Origin: Piezodorus guildinii
Lineage: Eukaryota; Arthropoda; Insecta; Hemiptera; Pentatomidae
Assembly (NCBI GenBank): GCA_023052935.1
Contig: CM041294.1
Location: 36,789,236 to 36,853,235 of the forward strand
Reading direction: 5' to 3'
Length of the DNA: 64,000 bases
Positions 1 through 10,660 of this stretch are shown one piece after another. Every line of letters begins with the position of its first letter. The stretch's first letter is position 1. The notes below the pieces were generated by a model. It ran no database searches and was not told the origin of the DNA. It saw nothing but the letters and a program-made list of their open reading frames with translations. The position numbers were made by a program, and so were the translations under genes.

Positions 1-365
1 AGACCCACAATTTTCTGGAATGAAGAACATGAAATTTATGAATAGGATTTTACATGAAATTTTCAAATTCATAAGGACGAGATAAAGAAACAGAACGCTT
101 ATTGAGAAAAATACTGGATATAATTAATAATATCAGGTAATAAATCTTTCCTAAGCATGCTAGGATAGTGAGGGTATTTTAATCTGTCCCTGGGCTGAAA
201 TCTATGAGGCATGAATATGTTTATTTTATGCAATTTATTTTCACAATAGTGTTACCCAAGACAGGGAAGGTTTTAAACCTCAGCACACAAGAAACGGGTT
301 AGGAACACAACCAGTATTGTTAGTTAAAAGAGAATATTATAAATATATTCCTTTATACGTACATT

Positions 366-373
366 TGTAAATG
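366..373. repeat. Target-site duplication, left copy (Jockey-1 insertion)
   Basis: The 8-mer TGTAAATG directly precedes the poly-T that marks the 3' end of the minus-strand LINE. The same 8-mer recurs at 1297-1304, exactly where the LINE coding sequence stops. This is the expected footprint of target-primed reverse transcription. Two further T residues may belong to either the duplication or the tail. Confidence 0.8.
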
Positions 374-1296
374 TTTTTTTTTTTTTTTTTTTTTAAACAT
401 AATTTATTGAAATTTACAACTGTACTCAAAAAAATACATCAAGTAAATATGATATTAGAAAAATGACATGGAAGAGACTTGTAGAAGAACTACCCAATGG
501 TAGCACTCCTGTAACTATTTTAAACTAGAAGGTCTCGGGGCCATCTCCTTTTCAGACGCCTCGGAGGGTTGTCGAGAATTGAAGAGGAAGAAAGGATTGA
601 AACTAGAGGATTAGGGTGGGAATGGAGTTTATCATGAAAGGAATGGTATCTAGATCGGGCCAAATCAGCAACATACGGAATATTAAGGTCTTTGTGGATC
701 AGTTTATTAGTTACAAAATAAGGAGCATTGAGGATTTTACGCAGGATTTTGGATTGTAGGGATTGGATACGGGAAGAATTTGATGGTTTAGTAGAGCCCC
801 AAAGCTCTACTCCGTAAGTCCATATAGGCCGTATGATAGTCATGTAGATGAGCCTTTTGTAGTTAAGTGGAAGATTGGAACGTGTGTCTAGTAAGTGTTG
901 AAGTAGTCGAAAACGTCGTGCAGTTTCTTGTCGTTTCAGTCTTGTATGAGGGTTCCATGTAAGGCGTTTGTCAAGGTGTAGTCCTAGATATCGGATCTGT
1001 TCAACCGGGACAAGAGGAGTATTATTGAAGGAGACAGTAGGGCAGGATGTCATTGGTTTACGACGAAGGGTAAAGGTAATTTGGCTGGATTTGTTGGCAT
1101 TTATTTTAATTCTCCAGTTCTGACACCATACTTCAAGGTCTCTGATGTGGGATTGGAGAGTTTGAGAGGCAATAGTTGGATCAGCATTGATTGATAACAC
1201 ACATGTGTCATCAGCATAGGTAGAAAGGAAAGTGTTAGGATTGGATGGGATATCAGCTGTATAAACTGTGTAAAGGATGGGTCCTAGGATACTGCC
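374..1296 (-). mobile_element. 5'-truncated Jockey-clade LINE (Jockey-1)
   Basis: A minus-strand non-LTR retrotransposon ends in a 21-nt poly-A tail (poly-T at 374-394). A short 3' UTR (395-519) follows the reverse transcriptase frame. Flanking 8-bp duplications at 366-373 and 1297-1304 set both ends, so only the last ~920 bp of the element were inserted. The same 3' UTR or C-terminal sequence recurs near 26500, 36460, 43100, 48750 and 51300, so this is a repeatedly active local family. The open frame and intact duplication suggest a fairly young insertion. Confidence 0.88.
520..1296 (-). pseudogene. Reverse transcriptase C-terminal half (Jockey-type), 5'-truncated
   Basis: About 258 codons remain open. 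The fragment starts inside RT motif B (GSILGPILY), then shows the catalytic YADD box, the thumb-region motif RYLGLHLDKRLTW, the connection segment IWTYGVELWGSTKP and the terminal motif RRLKRRWPRDLLV typical of insect Jockey elements. In the family this enzyme copies element RNA at a nicked chromosomal target. Here the endonuclease domain, finger motifs and the motif A aspartate are absent, so the protein cannot work. The first dozen residues of the longest open frame (upstream of 1296) come from flanking DNA, not from the element. No frameshift or stop is seen in the retained part. Confidence 0.9.
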
Positions 1297-1304
1297 TGTA
1301 AATG
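1297..1304. repeat. Target-site duplication, right copy (Jockey-1 insertion)
   Basis: TGTAAATG, identical to 366-373. It borders the 5' truncation point of the minus-strand LINE. Confidence 0.8.
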
Positions 1305-1649
1305 TTATACGAGGAATTAATTTTTTTCTCAAATGCAGAAATTAATTGACAATCATAGGATTTTGTACCTTTTATTAATATAATAATGAGAGAGCAATTT
1401 TATATAGTTTTACTTATTGATTCAAAACGAAGCGCCACGTCTGGCAGCTACCATCAGTTCCGTCTAATGCTGCGGATATGTTTTGTTCATGCAATTTTCG
1501 AAACATTTATGTAAAGTAACCCTATATTTGAATGAACAAAGCTGAAAATTGTTATAAATTCTTCTCGTAATAATTAGTAAAATATTCTGTTCCAATCATT
1601 TTCACGAAACGGTGACAACACATAAATGATATCGTGGTCTAAATTCTTA

Positions 1650-2040
1650 AAATATCGTGACTTGGCCAACAGATATCTCATATTCACCGAACACATAAAT
1701 AGAAAACGAAAACAGATTCAGTATAAACATAATCTACAAAATGTTTACATATTTTAATAAAATGTCTAAACCCAGCTCAAAAAACAAACTCATCCTCTAT
1801 AATTCAGGTATTGGATCACAACTTACTTATGCTTCACCCGTGTGGAGTTCCATCTGCATAACTAACTATAAAAAGCTCGAGAGAATCCAAAATCTATGCA
1901 TGAGCATAATTAACAATAACCCTGGTTACACAAAAACATCCACAATGATTGCAGACTTTAAACTTCCCTCAATACATGATCCCAAACAGAGAAACTCCTC
2001 CGTTAAAAACTCTAAACTCAAAAAACTATATTTTTTTCTA
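1650..2040 (+). pseudogene. LINE reverse transcriptase C-terminal remnant
   Basis: The open frame from 1741 contains GSQLTYASPVWSS followed by KKLERIQNLCMSIINNNPGYTKT. This matches the connection region of Jockey-like reverse transcriptases (YA-PVW then an IQN helix). Upstream, 1650-1740 has related codons (HINRKRKQIQYKHNL) in a different frame, so at least one frameshift is present. The motif C box and everything upstream are missing, and downstream coding is replaced by a TA/TG microsatellite. It is on the opposite strand to Jockey-1 and its sequence is distinct from it, so it comes from another family. Confidence 0.65.
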
Positions 2041-2045
2041 GCTAG

Positions 2046-2046
<1 letters not shown>

Positions 2047-2123
<77 letters not shown>
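2047..2123. repeat. Compound (TA)n(TG)n microsatellite
   Basis: About 26 TA units run directly into about 12 TG units. The repeat is translated as IYIYIY..CVCVCV in the overlapping open frame, which is therefore not a real protein end. Confidence 0.97.
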
Positions 2124-2660
2124 ATGTATAAGTATTGAAAGTATAAATAGAAAAAAATAAAAATTAAAAAAGCATTGATAGCACATTAACTGTTATTTTA
2201 TGTTAGAAGGTCCGAGGCCATCTTATGTATACTACATGTTAAATTGATAAATGTAATAAAATATTAATTAGAACAAGGTTTTTTGGTCAATAGGTTCGCT
2301 TGAGCCTTTATTTATTTACAATTTGTCAGTTTATGAAACAAAATAAAAAACATATTCAAACAAAACAGGTAACAAGATACTGGATCACTTCATTATCACA
2401 ACTGAATAAGAAGAAATAATATAATGCATTATAACATATAAAAGAATAAATTTATAATATAAAAGCGATATTTAGATAAAAAAATTTTATAACAATTAAA
2501 CAACAGGCGAAATAGACCTGATTTTATTGTTAGCAAAAAACAATGTTATTCATTGATAATGAATGCCTTCATTTGGCAATACGACTTATCGTGCGAAAAT
2601 ATTTTATTCAAATCCATATTTTTTTTTAAGTGATAAACAAATTATTTAAATATATTCTGA
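2124..2660. other. Unassigned AT-rich stretch
   Basis: No coding signal is seen. A short piece near 2205-2230 (AAGGTCCGAGGCCATC) resembles the C-terminal end of the Jockey-1 coding region in minus orientation (about 527-545). It may be a remnant of another copy. Confidence 0.4.
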
Positions 2661-2972
2661 TCATATTTGAGGTTTTAGCATACAATAGATACTGGAGAAT
2701 AAAAATATTGAATAAATCCTCATTTTCTTTAAGGTTCCATAATGTGGCGTTTTTTTCAGGTTTTTAATATTGTTAAATGATGGTTTGATACGGTAGTTTC
2801 TGGAAAGTCTAATTTGTGTAAATATTATGATAGGGAACGATGTATTAAATAATAGGTACTGTTGAGGATTAAGTCCATTGTTAAGGAATAGCGGATATAA
2901 TGATTGCATTTACAGAGGTATTAACATTTGTTTGTGTTGTCCCTCCATATAATTCGAGAACAGTTTTATTTT
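2661..2972 (-). pseudogene. Possible LINE reverse transcriptase C-terminus, heavily decayed
   Basis: An 82-codon frame (2661-2909) includes RLSRNYRIKPSFNNIKNLKK, followed in a shifted frame by ATLWNLKENEDLFN. This order (basic R-x-R-x-P segment, then a LWN-like box) recalls the end of CR1/L2-like reverse transcriptases. Just upstream on the same strand, another frame reads VLELYGGTTQTNVN, like the connection motif. The resemblance is weak and frames are broken, so this is a tentative reading. Confidence 0.3.
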
Positions 2973-3240
2973 GTTGATTTATTTAACATCACTTTATGCT
3001 ACTGTGGCTTATCAGACGATGCTGCACTGGGAGTATTCAATTTTGCTTATTCAGTTTTAATTAGGATAAGGATCTGACATCGCACAGGCTCGGGACCAAC
3101 TTTTTACGTCCCCTCCGAAGGACGGCATAACTAAGGTTTTTTTACTCCCATTAAAAAATCCTAGGACAACCTGCGAATTTGAACCCGTGAAATTTGACGC
3201 AGAAAGCTGTTATGCTAGTAACTATGCTACAGGTGACCAT
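2973..3240 (-). mobile_element. SINE-A copy 1 (tRNA-derived SINE)
   Basis: Read on the minus strand, a tRNA-like head contains a B-box (GGGTTCAAATTCG). It is followed by a body with the conserved block GTCCTTCGGAGGGGACGT, then GGCTTATCAGACG-like sequence in the + text and a tail of TTAAATAAAT type. The same order of blocks occurs at 11284-11567, 41481-41690, 48338-48575, 54791-55005 and 60957-61190. SINEs of this kind are transcribed by RNA polymerase III from internal A and B boxes and are moved by a partner LINE. The partner is not identified. Confidence 0.8.
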
Positions 3241-3310
3241 GAGAATAGTTTCAGTGTTTCGTACATTCTTAACTGGAATATTTTTAATGATAATAGAATT
3301 TTTAATAAAA

Positions 3311-4101
3311 GATCGGGTGGGCGAAACATATGACTATCATTTACCTCAGTTGTGAAAAACAATTTAACAACTTTTCAATAAAGTTAAGAGTTAAGAAATG
3401 TGAATTTCATTAAATAATCTATATACTACAATCACATAGTTTTACCACTTTTAGTCATTCTTCATTACCTAATACAACTTGGTATATGAGTAACATTTTT
3501 AAAAAAAATCTTTAGCTTCCTAATGGTATATTATACATCTATATTTCTGTTCTTATGTTAAAAAAAAAGTAAATAAACAATGTGTTTGCTCTTTTCTCCG
3601 TAAATGGGTTATAAAATTCGTTCAACTCGTTTTTTATCAACGCTAACAAGATGATATGTCATTTTTTTCGAATCCACAAAATTAAAGGTACTTTAGAAGA
3701 GGAAAATTTAAAATATCGGCATTTAAGCTCAGTCAGACTGTTTCGATCATCATAAAACCTACACCATTTTAAAGCCCATTACATAATCATCGATGTAGCG
3801 ACATTGATTCAAAGTATTTAAAGAAATTTTGAATAAAACGTGTAAAATGAATGGTATAAAGTGGCTCTTCTGGTTTAACGATTTTATTGAAAAAGTTGCT
3901 GAAGCACCTTACATTCTAAAAATATGAAATTTTAGTTTTACACAACTTATTCTTTTAGGGTTAAACTAACCAGACACACAGACCTTTCGGCGGTACTAGA
4001 TCATTTGGACTAAAACTTGTATTTTCGATAAAAACTGGAATACGAAACTGTTAACGATCGCAATACTTTACCTTACTATGTATGTCACATATAGGTAAGT
4101 T
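3311..4101 (+). mobile_element. Family H element, copy a (diverged)
   Basis: The copy begins with a diverged form of the family start (GGTGGGCGAAACATATGACT) and ends at TATAGGTAAGTTAA. Internal blocks match copies g and h in order: 'AAATTAAAGGTACTTTAGA', 'AAATATCGGCATTTAAGC', 'AAAGCCCATTA', 'GGTATAAAGTGGCTCTTCTGG', then a short CA-rich piece at 3973. It has no coding capacity. Its right end continues into sequence that is repeated in inverted order just downstream (see 4060-4970). Confidence 0.7.
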
Positions 4102-4970
4102 AAATTACAAGTAAAATAAATTATCTTTTAATTTGGAGCTCTGTATTTTTTTATTATTTATATACTTTTATTTTTTAGTGTATTTCATTTCAACATTCTA
4201 AGGGGTCTAAGAATCTTGAAATGGGATAAACTAAAGAAAAAATATATAGAGCTCCAGCTTAAAACATAACTTCTTTTAACTTTACATTCACTTACCTATA
4301 TATGACATACATATATAGTATTGCGGTTGTGAAAATGTTCGAATTTGAGTTTTTACCGGAAATAAATGTTTTGGGTCTCCTGAGTGCAAATATCAAAAAA
4401 GCAATTTCATATTTTAGAACCGTGTATCCCCATGAGAAAGAAAATTTAAAATATCTGCATCTAAGTCCTGTCAGAGTATCTCAATCAGAATGAAAAACTT
4501 ACAAAATATTAAAGCCCATTAAATTTTGCATTGATTTAGCGAGTTTAATCAAAATCGTTAGAGCTTTTTTTGAGAAAACGTAGAAAAAAAGGTACAAAAT
4601 GTATCGTATAAAGTGACTCTTATATTTGATTCAAATACAATTTTTAAAAAACGCTGCAAATTATTAAATAATTGTTTATTATTTCCAGATAACTATATTA
4701 TGGTAAATAACCTTATTTGTTTAAAAAATTGCTGTAACAACATACCCTTTCATCATACGGTTTTAAAATATGAAATTACCTTTAGGATATTTGGACTCAG
4801 AGGGCCTTAAAACGTGCATTTCCGGTAATAACTAAAATTCGAAATTTTTCATGATTGCAATACTATATATGTAAGTCATATATAGGTAAGTGAACGTAAA
4901 ATTAAAAGAAGTTATGTTTTAATCTGTAGCTCTTTCTTTAACTTATCCCATTTCAACATTTTTAGACTCC
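4060..4970. repeat. Nested inverted repeats around a family H fragment (copy b)
   Basis: An arm at about 4201-4383 is the reverse complement of about 4794-4977 (both contain AAAACATAACTTCTTTTAA or its complement and TATATAGTATTGC). The stretch 4060-4205 is a third arm in the same orientation as the right one, and meets the left arm head to head near 4205. Between the arms lies an internally deleted family H copy (4436-4850). The open frames at 4302-4493 and 4613-4810 are only translations of this repeat. Confidence 0.75.
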
Positions 4971-5153
4971 TTAGAAAAATGAAAGACTTTTTTTTTTCAT
5001 ATACATTATTACATCTAAGAAGGTCTGGTCTATGTATAAAAATGTCAATTAAAAAGTAATTCTGTAATAAAATTGGTAAGTTAAAATGAAAACATATTCC
5101 TTTCACAAGATTTATATTATATATCAATTACTATTATAGAAGAGTAATTTAGG

Positions 5154-5395
5154 TTATGATTATATTAATCAGAACAATCTCTTCTAATTTGTTTATATAT
5201 ATTTATTTATAATAACATGTCAAAGATGATTATTATATTACGTTTCGAGGTACCTTATGCCTCACCTTCAGATTTTCAAATATTATATTTATTTCCATAT
5301 TGTATATCAATATAGGTCAATTATTATTATATATTCTTCATATTAAGCTCATAGATATGAATAATAATTCTGTTAAATTCTATATTTTAACTATC
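5154..5395. repeat. Large inverted repeat, left arm
   Basis: 242 bp that match the reverse complement of 5459-5700 with only a few mismatches (for example TTATGATTATATTAATCAGA versus ...ACTCGGA). The loop is 63 bp (5396-5458). Each arm contains one CTGAA-N-GAGGCATAAGGTACCTC-GAAACG motif (minus strand 5241-5271). Confidence 0.95.
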
Positions 5396-5458
5396 GCGTT
5401 TTAGTATACATGATAGTTGCAAGTGCACAGCAACGAAAGGTTGAAACAATGAATATGT

Positions 5459-5700
5459 GATAGTGAAAATATAGAATTTAACAGAATTGTTATTCATATC
5501 TATGAGCTTAATATGAAGAATATATAATAATAATTGACCTATATTGATATACAATATGGAAATAAATATAATATTTGAAAATCTGAAAATGAGGCATAAG
5601 GTACCTCGAAACGTAATATAATAATCATCTTTGACATGTTATGATAAATAAATATATATAAACAAATTAGAAGAGATTGTTCCGAGTAATATAATCATAA
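5459..5700. repeat. Large inverted repeat, right arm
   Basis: Reverse complement of 5154-5395. It contains the plus-strand motif at 5583-5613 (CTGAAAATGAGG...CCTCGAAACG). The arms are far more similar to each other than most repeats in the window, so the inversion or duplication is recent or is kept similar by gene conversion. Confidence 0.95.
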
Positions 5701-6242
5701 GATTTATATGTTTTATTAGGATAATCTGATCCAAAACTAATGCTTGAACCTTTACATGAAGTTACCTCATAGAGAGCCTCAACTTCTAATCAATCGTTAT
5801 TGTATAATCGGACTGAAAAGTGCTAACGCCTACAGAGGTGAAAGTGTTGCCCATATCAGCCAGGTGCAGTAGGGTCCATCTCAAAAGGAGGAAATGGAGG
5901 CAGAACTCTTGACCTCCCGAACCACCCTTCATTCCCCAGCTGATGACTTCCTGTCCCCTTCCCTCAGGAATCGTGAAGTCCCAGAATCATCATACTTTCT
6001 TCAAGTAGAATAATTTATTGCTTAAAATACTCGATAGTCTGGAGACCAGCCGATCAACTATCATTATAAAGTCATTTTGCACGCCCTTCCTCGAGGAGAT
6101 CAAATAATCATTTACAGCTTTCCTGAAATTGCGAATAAATTAAAGACATTCTGTTATAGGCGAACAGATCTACGAAAGTTTCAGAAGAGGGGAATATGAA
6201 TATTTAATCGAGTTCTACTCCATGCAGTCGATAAAAAAAAAA
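5701..6242. other. Unassigned stretch with a GC-richer island at about 5820-5990
   Basis: The island includes GCTAACGCCTACAGAGGTGA and CCCTTCATTCCCCAGCTGAT and stands out from the AT-rich surroundings. No long open frame or recognisable domain is found on either strand. It may be a retroelement UTR. Confidence 0.4.
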
Positions 6243-6800
6243 TCTAGTACGCACAACACACTACCTTTACTTACCTCCGTTGTTAACCCATTTAAAATAA
6301 AGAAAGGTCAATGAATTAATTGAATTTAGTTTCGATAGGATCATGTGTTTCATAAAATATTCTATTAATTTCTTATCTGCAACAATCCGTTACTTTTAAC
6401 CGCTTTTCACTACTCTCCATTAACTATTACAACTTTTTATTTAAGACTTTTTTTTCTTCTAAATTTCAAGCTTTCTAACGGTATATTATACATCTATATT
6501 ACTGTTCTTATGTTCAAAAACACAAAAATTGCATTAAAAAAAAAGTTTTGCACTTTTATCAGTTATTTGGGCATCGCATTCGTTCGCCTTACATATTCAC
6601 CCTTTTTTTATTAATTCTAACAAGAGAATATGGTTATTTTTTTCAAATCGAATTAAAGGAAATTTAGAGGTGAAAAAAAACTCGACATATAGGCGCCATC
6701 AGACTATTACAATCAAAATAAATCATGCAGGTTTTATTTCATACTTTATCAGTTAAAGTAGATAATTTTAAAAAGCAACTTAATTGAATTCATAGTTTTT
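6243..6800 (+). mobile_element. Family H element, copy c (old)
   Basis: The copy starts after an A-run with a diverged version of the family end (TCTAGTACGCACAACACACT, then ACTTACCTCCG). It shares the internal block order TTTCTAACGGTATATTATACATCTATATTACTG, 'CGAATTAAAGGAAATTTAGAGG' and 'ATCAGACTATTACAATCA'. The right half of the family, including the CA repeat and terminal palindrome, is missing. Confidence 0.6.
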
Positions 6801-6954
6801 ACAACCGAATCAATAATTTTCTGCACCGAATTCATATTTTTTTTTTCAAATTAATTACCCTTCTTTTTGTTATTTATTATTTATATTAATTCGATGAGCT
6901 TGCCACTATTTTCATCAAGTAAATATAAAAGTCGTACATTGTTAATTTATTTTT

Positions 6955-7180
6955 TAAACTAAAAACGCTGCAAATTATCACACAATGGTTTATTATTTCC
7001 AAATAGCAATATTAGGGTATAACTTTTTATATAGCTGTTTATAGGTAATTAAATAAAATGAAAAGCAATAAATAATTCAAAGGAAAATGAAATATTTCAC
7101 CACTGCTAATTTCAAAACGCTATATCTCTGCTAGTTATGAACCAATTTTAATCATTATTTTCTTAATTTTGTAGAAATAT
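6955..7180 (+). repeat. Dispersed repeat R2, copy 1
   Basis: Matches 17040-17280 in the same orientation (shared blocks ATGGTTTATTATTTCC and CACCACTGCTAATTTCAAAACGCTATA). A shorter piece is found near 4640-4730. No coding capacity or terminal structure is recognised. Confidence 0.65.
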
Positions 7181-7274
7181 ATAGATTTTTATTTTTTATT
7201 ATAATTTTTTTTAAAATCGTGCTTTAGTGATTCTAAAACTCTATACACATTTTCTACTCTATATATACACATTA

Positions 7275-7390
7275 GGGGTACTCACTACGTCATCAATTTT
7301 ATACAGGAAATCACTGTAGAAACTCGTTTTGCGTTCGGGTTTAGCAAAATAACACAAATAGCATGCTATAGCAAACGTAGTGAGTACTCC
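7275..7390. mobile_element. 116-bp MITE with terminal inverted repeats and TA target duplication
   Basis: The left end GGGGTACTCACTACG is the inverted match of the right end CGTAGTGAGTACTCC (one mismatch in 15). TA flanks both sides (7273-7274 and 7391-7392), which fits a Tc1/mariner-type target, although other 2-3 bp assignments are possible. It is too small to code for anything and would depend on a transposase made elsewhere. Confidence 0.75.
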
Positions 7391-7964
7391 TATTATATAC
7401 TCTATCTTCAAAAATAACTGAGTTATGGACGTATTTATTGGTAAAATTTCAATTTTTTTCTCTCCCTTTTCCTCTTTTTTATAATTATTCGCGGTTTTTT
7501 AGTTAAAAGACACTAATGATGTTTTTTTTAATCTTCAAAAATAACTGTGTTATTGAATTGAATCACTTTTAAAAATAACCAGCTGATATCAACGCCTAGG
7601 AGTTAGGACCATCCTTGCATGTCCCAGTATTTTTGTGGCTCATTTGAAAATAAAATGGTCCAGTAGTTTTGGAGAAATGCCGCAGACGGCGGACAAATAG
7701 AATTTTTTTTTATTCTTTATTCGCGTTTTACGTAATTTTAAGGGGAGTAATATTTTTTTTTTTTTTTTCGCTCGATTACAAAGGTTTATTGTTGAAAAAG
7801 ATTGTTTGTTAATAACATTAGAATGATAGTTTTCATTATGTTATTTTTAAGATGGATTCATTTGCTATAAGTTCTTGAATTTACTACTCCAGTTTTCCAT
7901 AAACTAGGTTTCAGACTAGGAAAATATTTATTATAATTACTATTTTATATTATTTTTTTGTAGT
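7391..7964. other. Unassigned AT-rich stretch
   Basis: Low-complexity T-runs and no coding signal. The piece 7735-7795 (TTCGCTCGATTACAAAGGTTTATTG) is loosely similar to 17385-17425 in the same orientation. Confidence 0.35.
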
Positions 7965-8170
7965 TTAAATATTGATACATTTTTCACTGATAGTCCTAAG
8001 AATGAAATACATAATGAAATTATGGGTAAGGAATTCAAGGAAATTTAGCATTTCAGCCCTGTCATTCTATTTCAATGATTGTAATTCATTCATTAATGAA
8101 GTTAAGCTTATCTTATATACGTATATAATTAGTTTTATATTTTTAAGATCGATTATTTGTTTAAGTGAAA
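7965..8170 (+). repeat. Dispersed repeat R3, copy 1
   Basis: About 200 bp nearly identical to the reverse complement of 17600-17805. It contains a 67-codon open frame (7972-8175) whose translation is also found in the other copy, but the non-coding flanks are about equally similar. The conservation is therefore that of a DNA repeat, not of a protein. Confidence 0.8.
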
Positions 8171-8337
8171 TTTAGTTCACATTTTGATTTTATTGGTATT
8201 AAATTTTTCGATTTCTAGTAAGATATATATTCAAATATGACTTCCTTACAACCACGCCTCGTCAGTTGAAAGTGTACGAAATAAGTTAAAAATTTATGAA
8301 TTAGTTAGAAAAAATTATGAAATCATTTGAAAAAAAT

Positions 8338-9700
8338 TATGAATTTCACTGGAAAAAGCTATCAACGAGGAAACTTTTATTTGTGTAGGATATATTTTAA
8401 ATGAAATCATTTTTCCCGAGTAGTTCCAGTAAGATTTTTATTTGCCAAGTGACGTGCATGCAATCCTAATACAAGGCTGCAGCGTTGTAAATAAGACTGA
8501 ATTGAGGCCAATAAGAAGGGAATCTAAAGCAGTCACAAGACTTTAACAAGTCTTACGATTTCTTTTAGATTTTTTTTACACTTATGACACCCATTCACTT
8601 TCTGAATGGTTTCAATATTGTTTTTAATTATAATAAAAATCGCTTGAATCTGCTTTTTGGTCACTTATTTCAACTTTGGTCACTTAAAAAGTTTGTTGCA
8701 AAATATTTACCATTTTACATGGTATTGTCTTAAGACTTTTTTTTTTAGAATAATACTGACAATACACTATACATATTATATTACTTTATTTTATATATAA
8801 TTTGTATGCTTGCAATATACATCTGAATTATTAGGCTTACAACAGGGTTTTGTTCTATATCAAGAAATATAGAAACAATTAAGGGGACCTATAAGTTTAT
8901 TAATCCTTACTTAGAAAATGTGTAATTTACAATCTATTCCATCTTTTTTTTAAATTTAAAACAATCTCTGTAATATATTGACATGTTTAATGTTTTATTC
9001 AAGCAATGAGCCGCTGCTTCAGCAGTCCACAAATTTGCTTAATGCAAAGGAATTGCAGATGGCAAATTAAATTGTAAGTCAAATTTCTTGTTTGTAATAA
9101 ATATATAGATAAATTCAAGCAAATTTACAATATTTTTACTGGGTATGAACTATTAGAAATATTGTCAATTTGCTATTTTATAAATGGGAACTGTTTATTC
9201 GACTGGTGACAGACGAGAGAACTAAAATGAGTTTCCGTTGCATTGGCGTCACCCAAAGCATTCAGTTACCCCGTAGTAGTGCCCAAAGAAATTTTACTTT
9301 AAAAGTAAAATAAAATTGGGAACAAAAAAGTTGAGAAAAATAAATAAAACAAAAGACTCCCTATAAAGGGTAACATAACCTTTTATTTTCAACAGCTTTC
9401 AATTATCGAATTATGATGAAACAAAAAATCCATATAAAATTTATAATCTGTCTTATAGTATGTATAACTAACTTATCATAAAATAAAATCACTTCCGAGG
9501 AAAATGCAAAAAAAAAAAAAAAAACAGTTTCCAGATCTCATAAATTGGAAATTTCAAAAGGTAGTTAAGACTGAAAACTCAGGAACATGAAATGATAGTT
9601 TCTTAATGAATCAATGATTAATTATCAGATCAATCATTAATAGTCAATTTTCTTTATTCTGAATAAAAAGTATACAAAACAGATGGTGCAACTTATGGAA
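8338..9700 (+). repeat. Old tandem segmental duplication, unit 1 (interrupted)
   Basis: The left part, 8338-8640, matches 9915-10200 (for example AAAGCTATCAACGAG, GGCTGCAGCGTTGTAAATAAGAC). The right part, 9310-9700, matches 10200-10660 (CTATAAAGGGTAACATAACC, TATACAAAACAGATGG). About 680 bp at 8640-9310 has no counterpart in unit 2 and is best read as a later insertion. No gene is seen in either unit. Confidence 0.75.
8640..9310. mobile_element. Insertion inside unit 1, containing a LINE 3' UTR fragment
   Basis: This segment is present only in unit 1. At 9003-9110 it carries GAGCCGCTGCTTCAGCAGTC, AAATTTGCTTAATGCAAAGG and GTAATAAATATATAG, which match the 3' UTR of the Jockey-type LINE found at 56668-56792 (minus strand there, plus strand here). 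The rest of the insertion is not recognised. Confidence 0.6.
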
Positions 9701-9899
9701 TCGTTTTATTTATTTTATTTTATATATTTTTTTGTCTTCTTCTTTGTTTAGTCTTAATTAATTATTCTTGTAATTTTTATATATTTTTTTTATTTACAAT
9801 ATGCATATGGGATGAATTACTTCTTCTAGCTGTAATACTCATTTCCCCTGAAGTTGGCAGATTGTCTCTTAATAAAATAAATTTTAAAAAAATATGGAA

Positions 9900-10660
9900 T
9901 CAGCTAAAAAAGTAATGCTTTTCGCCGGAGAAAGCTATCAACGAGAAAACCTTTATTCGGAGGAGGATATGATTCAAATAAAAATAAGTTTTGCTTAAAA
10001 ATTCCTGAAATATTTTAATTTGTCAAGTGACTCACACGCAATCCACATATAAGGCTGCAGCGATGTAAATAAGACATTGAAGTGAGACTAATGTACGAAA
10101 CCTAAAGCGATCACAAGAAACTCATGTCTTGTGAGTACTTTAGATTTTTTTTTATATATTTATGATACACTTTCACTTGCTGTATTGCTTGAGCATAGTT
10201 CTTAATTTCAATAAATAAAAATAAAGAAAACATGGAATGCGAACAAGTAAAATAGGAGTGTCTATAAAATATACTAAACCTTTTATTTTCTCCCGCTTTC
10301 GATCCTCGAATTATGTCGAACCAAAAAATCCTTAGTTTAAAATTTATAATCCTTCTTATAGTCATGACAAAAATAAATTTATCTCTAACTAAATTAATAT
10401 AAAAAAAAAAAAAATTGAGAATTTTGGACGAAATATAATTAAGAATGACTGAATATTTCTAATCTTCCCTCCGAGGTGAATAAAGAGAAAAAAATTCCAG
10501 ATCTCCTAAATTGGGATTTCCGGATTTATTTAAAATAAAAACTCAGACTTTTAAAAGGGTAATGTATTCACAAATCAATTATTAATATTAGGCAGCACTA
10601 TTACATGCATTTTTAATTCCAGATAAGCAATATACAAAACTGATTGCACACTAAAATAAT
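9900..10660 (+). repeat. Old tandem segmental duplication, unit 2
   Basis: Continuous counterpart of unit 1 without the ~680-bp insert. Spacing of matched positions is about 1576 bp on the left and about 960 bp on the right, which directly shows the size change. The open frame at 10111-10365 is not supported: unit 1 does not preserve it. Confidence 0.75.

Noticed and set aside
5154..5700. CRISPR or other direct-repeat array
   Set aside because: Only a two-arm inverted repeat; no regular spacers, and the genome is clearly eukaryotic.
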